Source: Persicirhabdus sediminis (GTDB lineage: Bacteria; Verrucomicrobiota; Verrucomicrobiia; Verrucomicrobiales; Akkermansiaceae). From it: DNA of 64,000 nt. The DNA lies in NCBI RefSeq assembly GCF_016595495.1, contig NZ_JAENIM010000044.1:62001-126000 (forward strand), written 5' to 3'. Of this stretch, positions 47,554 to 55,102 are shown in pieces. Position numbers and translations under genes: made by a program. Under the pieces are notes generated by a model. That model did no database searches and had not been told where the DNA came from. It was given only the letters and a program-made list of their open reading frames with translations. Every line of letters starts with the position of its first letter. Within the stretch, counting starts at the first letter, position 1.

Positions 47554-49247
47554 TGTATCGATCCGTTATTAGCCTGATTTTTTGTTTTGCTGCAAATCTA
47601 CCAGCAGAGGTGGATTTGCGGTTAAATTTCAGCCATCAGCTTAAGGGGAAAGCACTCATAGCTGATTCATTGCGCTACAAAAATGCGTCTTCTGAAGTCT
47701 ATTCATCCACTCGTCTCAGCTACCTTGTTAGTGGCATTGCATTGCATGCTGAAAATGGACAGATTTATAATGTTAGTGAGTTGGTCGGCTACATCGACGA
47801 TTCCAGTTCACGGCACAGCATCCAGCTAGCAGATGTGCCAGCTGGCAAGTACAGCGCACTGAGTTTTTACATCGGCCTAGACCAGCAGCAGAATCATTCA
47901 AATCCAGCGCTCTATCCGGCGAATCACCCGCTCAACCCTAACCTCAACAACATGCACTGGGATTGGCAGGGGGGATATATCTTCATGGCGCTGGAGGGTC
48001 ATTGCAGGCAGCCGGGGGAAAAGATGCCTACGGGGTACGCCTATCATTTTGCCAATGATGCTAACCGCACGCGAGTCATGCTGGAGGCTGAGATTGATTT
48101 GCAGACCGACTCAGCCGCGCTGATCAGCTTCGATATCGCCAAGCTTCTCTCACAGATTTCATTTGCTGATGACGGAGCAACCACTCACTCGCAGGCGGGT
48201 GATCCAGTGGCTGAGAAAATCCGCGCGGCAATTCCCAGCGCTTTCCAGCTGCAGGCTGTGGCACCAGTTAGGGCCATGCCCAGCCAGCCAGTGGTCGAAG
48301 CGATTGACCTACCAGCGAGCATCACGCCACATCCTATCACCTTGCCCAAGTACATCCCGATTCCCAAATTACCGCTAGATAATCCATTGCTCACTGAGCG
48401 AGTCGAGCTGGGTGAGATGCTCTTTCATGAAACCAAGTTGTCGCGCACTAATGAGCTCTCCTGTGCGTCCTGCCATCAGGGTGAGACTCTATCAGACCCG
48501 CGGCAATTCAGCCCGGGAGTGGATGGCAAGCATAACCAGCGGCACTCTATGCCATTGGTGAATTTGGCCTGGAAGAAATCCTTTTTCTGGGATGGTCGGG
48601 CATCCTCGCTGCGTCTTCAGGCTCTCATGCCGATTGAGGATCATCTTGAAATGGATGAGTCATTAGACAAGGTGGTGGCCAAGCTGGAAAATGATCCAGT
48701 CTATCAAAATCTCTTTGCCGCCGCTTTTGGCTCGGCCGCAATCAGCGCTGAAAACATCGGCCTCGCGATGGAGAATTTTTTACTCACCCAGATGAGTTTT
48801 GATTCTAAGTTTGACCGCGCCAGCAAAGGGCTCGACAAGCTAACAAAAGAAGAACAGCGTGGGTTTGAACTTTTTTTCACTGAGTTTGAGCCACGTCTTG
48901 GAAAGTTTGGCGCTGATTGTTTTCATTGCCATGGCGGTGCCTTGTTCACCGATCATAGTTTTCATAACAACGGACTGACTACTAATGATGACATCGGTCT
49001 AGCAGCGACTACGGGTAAAGCTAGCGACCGCTACAAGTTTTCCACGCCCTCGTTGAGAAATATCTCACTGACCGCGCCCTACATGCACGATGGACGATTT
49101 TCCTCGCTTGAGCAGGTCATCGACCACTACAATAGCCCGATAGAGGCGAGTGCAACATTGGATCCTAATCTGGCCAAACACCCACAAGGGTTGGGTCTAT
49201 CAGCTGAGGATAAAAATGCGCTCATCGCCTTTTTGAAAACTCTCTAA
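47553..49247 (+). CDS. MbnP-like domain fused to MauG/MbnH-type di-haem peroxidase
   Basis: A 564-aa secreted protein. After a short signal, residues of about 20-220 fit the MbnP copper-protein family: RLSYLVSGIALHAENGQ, the motif MHWDWQGGYIFMALEG with Trp136 and Trp138, and AYHFAND. The four-Cys motif of some members is absent. Residues of about 275-564 are a cytochrome c peroxidase/MauG-type di-haem domain with haem sites C304-A-S-C-H308 and C456-F-H-C-H460, plus MPLVNLAWKKSFFWDGRASSLR and STPSLRNISLTAPYMHDGRF. In methanotrophs the separate MbnH oxidises a Trp of MbnP to kynurenine, creating a copper site; here enzyme and target look fused. The start overlaps the upstream stop by one base. 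Confidence 0.87.
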   Translation: MYRSVISLIFCFAANLPAEVDLRLNFSHQLKGKALIADSLRYKNASSEVYSSTRLSYLVSGIALHAENGQIYNVSELVGYIDDSSSRHSIQLADVPAGKYSALSFYIGLDQQQNHSNPALYPANHPLNPNLNNMHWDWQGGYIFMALEGHCRQPGEKMPTGYAYHFANDANRTRVMLEAEIDLQTDSAALISFDIAKLLSQISFADDGATTHSQAGDPVAEKIRAAIPSAFQLQAVAPVRAMPSQPVVEAIDLPASITPHPITLPKYIPIPKLPLDNPLLTERVELGEMLFHETKLSRTNELSCASCHQGETLSDPRQFSPGVDGKHNQRHSMPLVNLAWKKSFFWDGRASSLRLQALMPIEDHLEMDESLDKVVAKLENDPVYQNLFAAAFGSAAISAENIGLAMENFLLTQMSFDSKFDRASKGLDKLTKEEQRGFELFFTEFEPRLGKFGADCFHCHGGALFTDHSFHNNGLTTNDDIGLAATTGKASDRYKFSTPSLRNISLTAPYMHDGRFSSLEQVIDHYNSPIEASATLDPNLAKHPQGLGLSAEDKNALIAFLKTL

Positions 49248-49264
49248 GGAGATAGATGAGCGGT

Positions 49265-49480
49265 TCACTCACCCTGCATGGCGTCGAAGCTGGCTTTTCT
49301 TTTGCGATACGACTCGAGGTGGCTCTGATAGAGCGCTTCCACAGGCATCTCAATCCCCTGAACGGCGCAGTTTTTGGCGTCTTGTTCGGCGATCTTTTTC
49401 AGGTAGTCGAGCGCTTCTTCCTCGCTCATAGTTAGGATTGGATCGGCGGTTTTTTTAGACTGATTGGAATCGGTGCTCAT
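49265..49480 (-). CDS. Small acidic cytoplasmic protein, unknown
   Basis: A 71-aa helical protein: SEEEALDYLKKIAEQDAKN, then PVEALYQSHLESYRKRK. No family recognised. The ATG at 49480 (MSTDSNQSKK) is chosen over an in-frame ATG at 49513. It converges with the peroxidase fusion, whose stop is 17 bp from this one. Confidence 0.5.
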   Translation of the reverse strand: MSTDSNQSKKTADPILTMSEEEALDYLKKIAEQDAKNCAVQGIEMPVEALYQSHLESYRKRKASFDAMQGE

Positions 49481-49536
49481 GATGATTAGCTGGGCTGCGG
49501 GAATCTTCGCCAATGTGGCCAGCTGTGGGAAGGAAA

Positions 49537-49884
49537 TTAGATATTTCCCCAGAAGAGTTCGTTGATGTCTTTGATAGTGTCGTTGTTTGTTAGACTGTCT
49601 TCGTCGTAGTAGAATTTGTAGCCTTGCTCTTGTTTGCCATTGAGAAAAATAGCTACAAATTTGAACGCACCTAATAGAGCTGAGTAGGCATTCACTTGGG
49701 TCAGCGCTGATATTTCACAGGGCATGATAGCCCCGAGTGAGCAGCGCACTGCCCAGTTATCATGCTCATCGTTTAGTGGGTATGGTTTACCGATGCTAAT
49801 GGTGAAGTATTTGGCTACATCCCCAGGTTTTTGAAACCACAAACTTTCGGTTAATTCGTATTCGGAATCATCATCCATAGACAT
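49537..49884 (-). CDS. DUF6968-like small protein
   Basis: A 115-aa protein. Segments YFTISIGKPYPLNDEHDNWAVRC, GVA-like turn LGAIMPCEISAL, VNAYSALLGAFKFVAIFL fit the general DUF6968 layout (beta-strand IGKP, W-x-C, then a helix), a match I regard as tentative. Start at 49884 (MSMDDDSEYELTES) is preferred over 49938. It lies 56 bp upstream of the 71-aa gene on the same strand, so the two may be co-transcribed. Confidence 0.55.
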   Translation of the reverse strand: MSMDDDSEYELTESLWFQKPGDVAKYFTISIGKPYPLNDEHDNWAVRCSLGAIMPCEISALTQVNAYSALLGAFKFVAIFLNGKQEQGYKFYYDEDSLTNNDTIKDINELFWGNI

Positions 49885-49944
49885 GCTAGAGAATCTAGCT
49901 GGCTGGCACATTACGCAAAGCCAAATCCTATCCAGCATTCATGG

Positions 49945-50340
49945 TGAGTGGTGTGGTGATTGGCTGCCGCAGGCTTTGGAGTGGGCCGATCCTTCGGCGC
50001 TTTGGTGGAGGTTTTGGGTCGGAGAGAAGGTGGAAAATAAGAAAATAATGCACGGCATTTTTTCGCGGCGCTTTGGTGTAGGTTTTGGGTCGGAGAGAAG
50101 GTGGAAAATAAGAGAAAATAATGCACGGCATTTTTTTCGCGTGGTTATCGGTTTTTGACGTAGCTACAAGGTTTGGAGCGATTTTTTGAGTTTAGAAACC
50201 GGGTTTTTCTGGGGGATATCTGGCCAGCTGGAGGGGGCCATTTTCCCTTCGGGAAATCCTTCTGTTGGGGGGGCTTCGGGTTGTGCTCGCTGACCTATGG
50301 CTAAAGTCTATTAGCCCTTCGGGTCAGCTAGCTGGTTGGA
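49945..50340 (+). repeat. Repeat family A unit
   Basis: A diverged A unit with an internal duplication of about 65 bp: 'gcgctttggtggaggttttg' (49998) recurs as 'gcgctttggtgtaggttttg' (50069). It contains the same hairpins as the other A units. Confidence 0.88.
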
Positions 50341-50399
50341 TCAACTGGGACCATTTGTTTACCTACCCTAGGTAGCAGGCTGGATGTGTCGTTGTGGTT

Positions 50400-50668
50400 T
50401 GGTGAATGGTCGCCACTCCGTGGCTATGCTCTCGAGGGGCGTCTATACCCTAGGCTATGCCAAGGGCTTCGAACGACCGCCACTCCGTGGCTAGCTGGGT
50501 CCATGATTAACCCATGCGCGATGATCTTTGAAACTTCTGATACCACTCGTAGGCGAAAGCGGTGAAGGATCACCGCAGTCCGAAAGCCTTCGGCAGAGCT
50601 GCGGAGCAGGCTGGTGGTATGGGTTCCATCAGTCTGGAACTCACTCTTCACTCTTCACCCTTCTCTCT
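50400..50668 (+). repeat. BspA-flank-like segment and repeat family B unit ending at a stop codon
   Basis: 50400-50500 resembles the 'ggtcgccactc...cgaccgccactccgtggc' flank of the LRR cassettes. 50505-50668 is one B unit with the hairpin at 50559-50576 and one degenerate 57-bp element. It ends 'ctctcttcaaa', whose TCA (50669-50671) is the stop codon of the next gene on the minus strand. Confidence 0.85.
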
Positions 50669-52504
50669 TCAAAGTCTGGTTTGGATGAGCAGGACGAGGC
50701 GCTCGATGGGGGTGAGTTGTTGGCGTTCTTGCTGGAGGGCGACGAGGATGTCTGGGGCGTCGGTGATGATGTTGTCGACGCCGAGGTCGATCATGCGGTG
50801 CATCTGCACGCTTTGGTTGACTGTCCAGACGTGGATTTGTTTGCCGGCGGCTTGGGCGAACTCGATGGTGCTGCGGTCGACTTGGCCGGCGTTGAGGCTG
50901 AGGAAATCGACGGGAGTTTCGGTGATATTGCCGATGGCCTGGGTGACGATGAGCCCGCAAATGAGCTCAGGGAAGGCGGCTTTCATGGCGAGCAGCCCGT
51001 GTTGGTCGAGGCTGGTGATGACGCATTTTTTGGTAAAATCAGTGTGGCGCAGCAGCTGGCCGACGCCTTGGATGAGGCCGTCTCGGTCGGGGCCAAATTT
51101 CAGCTCAATATTGAGCTGGATGTCGTCACCAGCCAGCTGGATGAAGTCGTCTAGGGTGGCGAGCGGCTCGCCTTTGAACTCGCTACTGAACCACGCGCCG
51201 GCGTCTAGCTGGAGGCGTTTTTCGCGGGTGAGATCAGCGACTTGAAGGTTCTCGCCAGTGATGCGTTTGAGGTCGGTATCATGGGTGATGACGAGCTCGC
51301 CGTCGGCGGTGATTTGCACGTCGATTTCGCAGAAATCCGCACCGTGGTCGATGGCTAGCTGGAGAGCGCTGAGGGTATTCTCTGGCGCGTCTATGGAGCT
51401 GCCGCGGTGGGCGGTGACGGCGACGACGTGGGTATCGCTACGGCTCTGGCTGAGCAGCCCGCTGGCTACTGAGCCGCCGATGGCGAGCAGGGCGACGAGG
51501 CCGCCAACGATGATGGTGCGGGCATTGGCGCGTGAGAGGAAACCATTGAGCCGGCAGCTGGACTCGGTCTCGGTGCATTTTTTTCCGCCACTCTGTAGGT
51601 AGAAATGGCTAACGCTGAGGCCGAGTGTGGTGCTGTAGAAGAAGCTGGTGATGGCGCTCCAGATGATCTGGCTGGCGACGAGGACGCCAGTGATGATGAG
51701 GATGAGCTGCAGCGAGCTCGGTCCGTGGTTGAGAAATAGATCGCTAGCTAGGGAGAGGAGGAAATTGACCACACTGAGCAGGGCGGTGGTGAGGGCTGCC
51801 ATGATGAGCACGAGCTTGACGGGCGCGAGGCCGAGCTGGCGTGACCGGCGCAGGCTCTCACGCATGGAGTCTGCGATGGTGAGAGATTCAAATAACAAGA
51901 TGGGCACGGCGAGGAAAGTGCGCAGGAAGAGCCAAATCCACAGCCCCGCCGTGGCGGTTCCAGCTAGGACTACGAGGGCGACGGCTACCCAGAACTCGGG
52001 TGGTTTGACGACGAGGTAGTAGTTGATATCGCGCTCGGCGGTGAGGGTGAGAAATTGGTAACCAGCGGTGGTGAGCAGCGGGATGGCGGCGATGAAGTAT
52101 AACCAGAAATAGACGACGCTGAGCTGGAGCAGTTTGACGAAGCGGGATTTTTCTATCCACAAAACGCGCAGCAAACTGGGGGTGGCCTGGTGGCTCATGG
52201 CTGAGCGGGCGATGATGATGACGCCTGAATGCTCGAAAAATAGGATGGCAAAGGTGAAGCCGATAGACACGGTGAGAAACCCGAGGCCGAGCGGCGAGAG
52301 CAGGAAGTTGGCGATGTCGTAGTTGCTGATGATGCTGTCATTTGCCCGGCCCAGCAGGTAGCTGGTGGAGAAGGCTGCCACCGGCGCTAGCAGGGTGGTG
52401 GCCACGGCGCTGAAGAGTAGCCGGATGAGGATGAACTGGATCAGGTTTTGTTTGAGCCTCAGTGGGTGAGTGATCTGGGCGAGTTCTTGAAGCTGGCGCT
52501 GCAT
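50669..52504 (-). CDS. Glycerophosphodiester phosphodiesterase with N-terminal membrane domain
   Basis: A 611-aa protein. Residues of about 20-330 hold several hydrophobic segments of the membrane domain found upstream of GDPD in some bacteria (LLFSAVATTLLAPVAAF; LLSPLGLGFLTVSIGFTFAI). After one more membrane segment (IIVGGLVALLAIGGSVASGLL), residues of about 360-600 are the GDPD TIM barrel: VTAHRGSSIDAPENTLSAL with the general acid/base His, EIDVQITADGELVITHDTDLKRITG and QLNIELK. It hydrolyses glycerophosphodiesters to glycerol-3-phosphate and an alcohol. A longer frame reaching 52924 only adds translated repeat C. The stop lies in the repeat B end. Confidence 0.88.
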   Translation of the reverse strand: MQRQLQELAQITHPLRLKQNLIQFILIRLLFSAVATTLLAPVAAFSTSYLLGRANDSIISNYDIANFLLSPLGLGFLTVSIGFTFAILFFEHSGVIIIARSAMSHQATPSLLRVLWIEKSRFVKLLQLSVVYFWLYFIAAIPLLTTAGYQFLTLTAERDINYYLVVKPPEFWVAVALVVLAGTATAGLWIWLFLRTFLAVPILLFESLTIADSMRESLRRSRQLGLAPVKLVLIMAALTTALLSVVNFLLSLASDLFLNHGPSSLQLILIITGVLVASQIIWSAITSFFYSTTLGLSVSHFYLQSGGKKCTETESSCRLNGFLSRANARTIIVGGLVALLAIGGSVASGLLSQSRSDTHVVAVTAHRGSSIDAPENTLSALQLAIDHGADFCEIDVQITADGELVITHDTDLKRITGENLQVADLTREKRLQLDAGAWFSSEFKGEPLATLDDFIQLAGDDIQLNIELKFGPDRDGLIQGVGQLLRHTDFTKKCVITSLDQHGLLAMKAAFPELICGLIVTQAIGNITETPVDFLSLNAGQVDRSTIEFAQAAGKQIHVWTVNQSVQMHRMIDLGVDNIITDAPDILVALQQERQQLTPIERLVLLIQTRL

Positions 52505-52617
52505 GGGCCCAGCATAACGCAGAATGGTGAATTGCAAATCGGCAATTAGTAAACGTCGGTGCGGTAGCTGGATGATGGTGACACCCGCTGGTGGATGCCA
52601 AGAAAGGATAGCTGAAT

Positions 52618-54260
52618 TTCTAGCTGGCTGGCGGCTGGGAGATGGCTGGAAATCTTGGCGAAAAGGCTGCGGAAAAACCCGAAAAGACCGAGGTGGTTTC
52701 AGCTGGGATGACTGTAGGTAAAGGAATGGTGGTCCAGCTAGCTGAAAAATGCCTGGCATTTTTTCATGGCCTTTAGCTGGAAATCTAGCTGGCTGGCGGC
52801 TGGGAGATGGCTGGAAATCTTGGCGGGAAGGCTGCGGAAAAACCCGAAAAGATCGAGGTGATTTCAGCTGGGATGATTGTAGGTAAAGGAATGGTGGTCC
52901 AGCTAGCTGAAAAATGCCTGGCATTTTTTATGGCCTTATGGAGCAGGAATTCCACTGCCGAAGGCATGGTTCAATGCCAGAGCCGTGCGATGGCGTAGTC
53001 ATCACGCGGGCAGCGAGGTTCATTGAGAGCTGAGCCCTGAATGGGCTCCGCATAGGTGCCGCTGTAGCAGGTATTTGTCGCCAGCAGGTCGGCTGGGCTT
53101 TCTCTCACCCTTTCAGGGTTTTGGGTCTATTGTGGGCGATTTCCCAGACCTGCGTTGGGCTTTCAGCCCTGCCTTGGTCTGGGCTGCAGTTTCTCGGTCC
53201 TTCGGACCTTTTTTCGAAAATCTATCTATCACGATAGATCGCAAAACCAGCTGGTGGATGCCGAGAAAGGATAGCTGGAAACTAGCTGGCTGGCGGCTGG
53301 GAGATGGCTGGGGATCTTGGTGAAAAGGCTGCGGAAAAACCCGAAAAGACCGAGGTGGTTTCAGCTGAAATGATTGTAGATAAAGGAATTATGGTCAAAC
53401 TAGCTGAAAAATGCCGTGCATTTTTTGCAGCATTTTTTAGCGGCATTTCACCTGCCGAAGGCATGGCTAAATGCCAGCCCTGCGCGATGGCGTAGCCATC
53501 CCTCGGGGAGCGAGGTTCACCGAGGACCGAGCCCTGAATGGGCTCCACATAGGTGTGGCTGTATAGCTGAAAAATGTCTGGCATTTTTTATGGCCTTATT
53601 GAGCAGGAATTCCACTGCCGAAGGCATGGTTCAATGCCAGCGCCGTGCGATGGCGTAGTCATCACGCGGGCAGCGAGGTTCATTGAGAGCTGAGCCCTGA
53701 ATGGGCTCCGCATAGGTGCCGCTGTAGCTGGTATTTGTCGCCAGCAGGTCGGCTGGGCTTTCTCTCACCCTTTCAGGGTTTTGGTTCTATTGTGGGCGAT
53801 TTCCCAGACCTGCGTTGGGCTTTCAGCCCTGCCTTGATCTGGGCTGTGGTTTCTCGGTCCTTCGGACCTTTTTTCGAAAATCTATCTATCACGATAGATC
53901 GCAAAACCAGCTGGTGGATGCCGAGAAATGCCAGCTAGAAACTAGCTGGCTGGCGGCTGGGAGATGGCTGGAAATCTTGGCGAAAAGGCTGCGGAAAAAC
54001 CCGAAAAGATCGAGGTGATTTCAGCTGGGATGATTGTAGATAAAGGAATGGTGGTCCAGCTAGCTGAAAAATGCCTGGCATTTTTTATGGCCTTTAGCTG
54101 GAAATCTAGCTGGCTGGCGGCTGGGAGCTGGCTGGGGATCTTGGCGGGAAGGCTGCGGAAAAACCCGAAACGACTGAGCTGTAGTTTCTCGGACTTTTTT
54201 TCGGAATCCACCATCGTGGTAGATCGCCAAGCCAGCAGGTGGATCATGAGAAATTCCAGC
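52618..54260 (+). repeat. Repeat families C and D with a 660-bp tandem duplication
   Basis: Five copies of a C element begin 'tagctggctggcgg' at 52621, 52786, 53283, 53943 and 54107; each runs through 'aaaaacccgaaaag' to the palindrome AAAAATGCCTGGCATTTTT. Two D elements (52929-53270 and 53589-53930) contain 'caatgccag', 'gggctccgcataggtgccgc' and 'tctatctatcacgatagatc' (an inverted repeat). 52929 and 53589 are exactly 660 bp apart and the following 490 bp match in register, so this is a tandem duplication. Frames across it are repeat artefacts. No gene between 52505 and 54301. Confidence 0.9.
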
Positions 54261-54301
54261 TAGAAAGTGCGGCATTTTTTATGATGAGCTAGCTGAGCCA
54301 G

Positions 54302-54781
54302 CTACTCCGCTTCGGTGACGACTGTTTGCGCCATGCTGGTGACGAATTGGAGGTCTTCGCAGATGTCTACATCGCCGCGGAAGATGCCAGCTTGTTGGGC
54401 TTGTAGGGTGAAGGTGAAGTCTTTGCTGGCGCCGGGTGGGATTTTGCTGGCGAAGGTGAAGGTGCGGAATTCGCCGAATGGGTCGCCCATGGTGGATTTT
54501 GGTTTGGGTTGAATATCGGCAACGGTGAAGCCATCGAGGTAATCGTGGTAGATATCAATGTCTGATAGATCGAGGGTTTCTTCAGGTCTTTCATTGGTCA
54601 CGGTGATGACGAGGTCGAATGTTTCGCCCACTTGGACATTGGTTTTGTTGGTGAGGGTGACGTCGACGCCTTCGACATCTTGCATGGAGTGGTTGAGAAG
54701 CAGGCCGATGCTGACGATGGCGAGCAGGCAGATGGCAAAGAAGATGCCGAAGCCCCAGAGGATAGGTTTGAGAGATGACAT
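54302..54781 (-). CDS. Membrane-anchored protein with Ig-like/DUF11-like domain
   Basis: A 159-aa protein. One N-terminal membrane helix (ILWGFGIFFAICLLAIVSIGLLL) is followed by an extracytoplasmic beta-sandwich (VDVTLTNKTNVQVGETFDLVITVTNERPEETLDLSDIDI...FTFASKIPPGASKDFTFTLQA), typical of CARDB/DUF11-like folds. Its function is unknown. It may start the transcription unit on this strand; the pseudokinase gene diverges from it with 321 bp between. Confidence 0.68.
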   Translation of the reverse strand: MSSLKPILWGFGIFFAICLLAIVSIGLLLNHSMQDVEGVDVTLTNKTNVQVGETFDLVITVTNERPEETLDLSDIDIYHDYLDGFTVADIQPKPKSTMGDPFGEFRTFTFASKIPPGASKDFTFTLQAQQAGIFRGDVDICEDLQFVTSMAQTVVTEAE

Positions 54782-55102
54782 GGGTGAGAGAGTTGTTAGC
54801 GCAAAGATGGCTTTACTGTAGCTTGTCCTGCGGGGCGTGGAGTTTCAAGTTAGAATTTGCTGATGGCAGGATTTCACCGTGAGCTGCTTTGGCCTACCAG
54901 TTGGTCTAGCTGGTGAATATGGGTGATTTACTGGAAGTTATTAGCCTTCAGTGTATTACGATTAGACCTCTTTGCTGGTGGCTATAGATGAGCGGGAATG
55001 TAGCTAGTGGCGCTGTTTGTAGCGCATTGAGCTGATTGGGTGTTTGAGTTAGCGGGGTAATGTTTCATTGGCGCAATCGGGCATTTTGGGTAATGCTTTG
55101 GT
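54782..55102. other. Divergent intergenic region, no gene seen
   Basis: Between two divergent genes. No clear promoter, repeat or small gene was recognised. Confidence 0.4.

Noticed and set aside
52505-52924. N-terminal extension of the GDPD protein to 52924
   Set aside because: The extra 140 residues are translated C repeats, duplicated in frame and unlike any membrane domain start. The ATG at 52504 gives a normal domain start.
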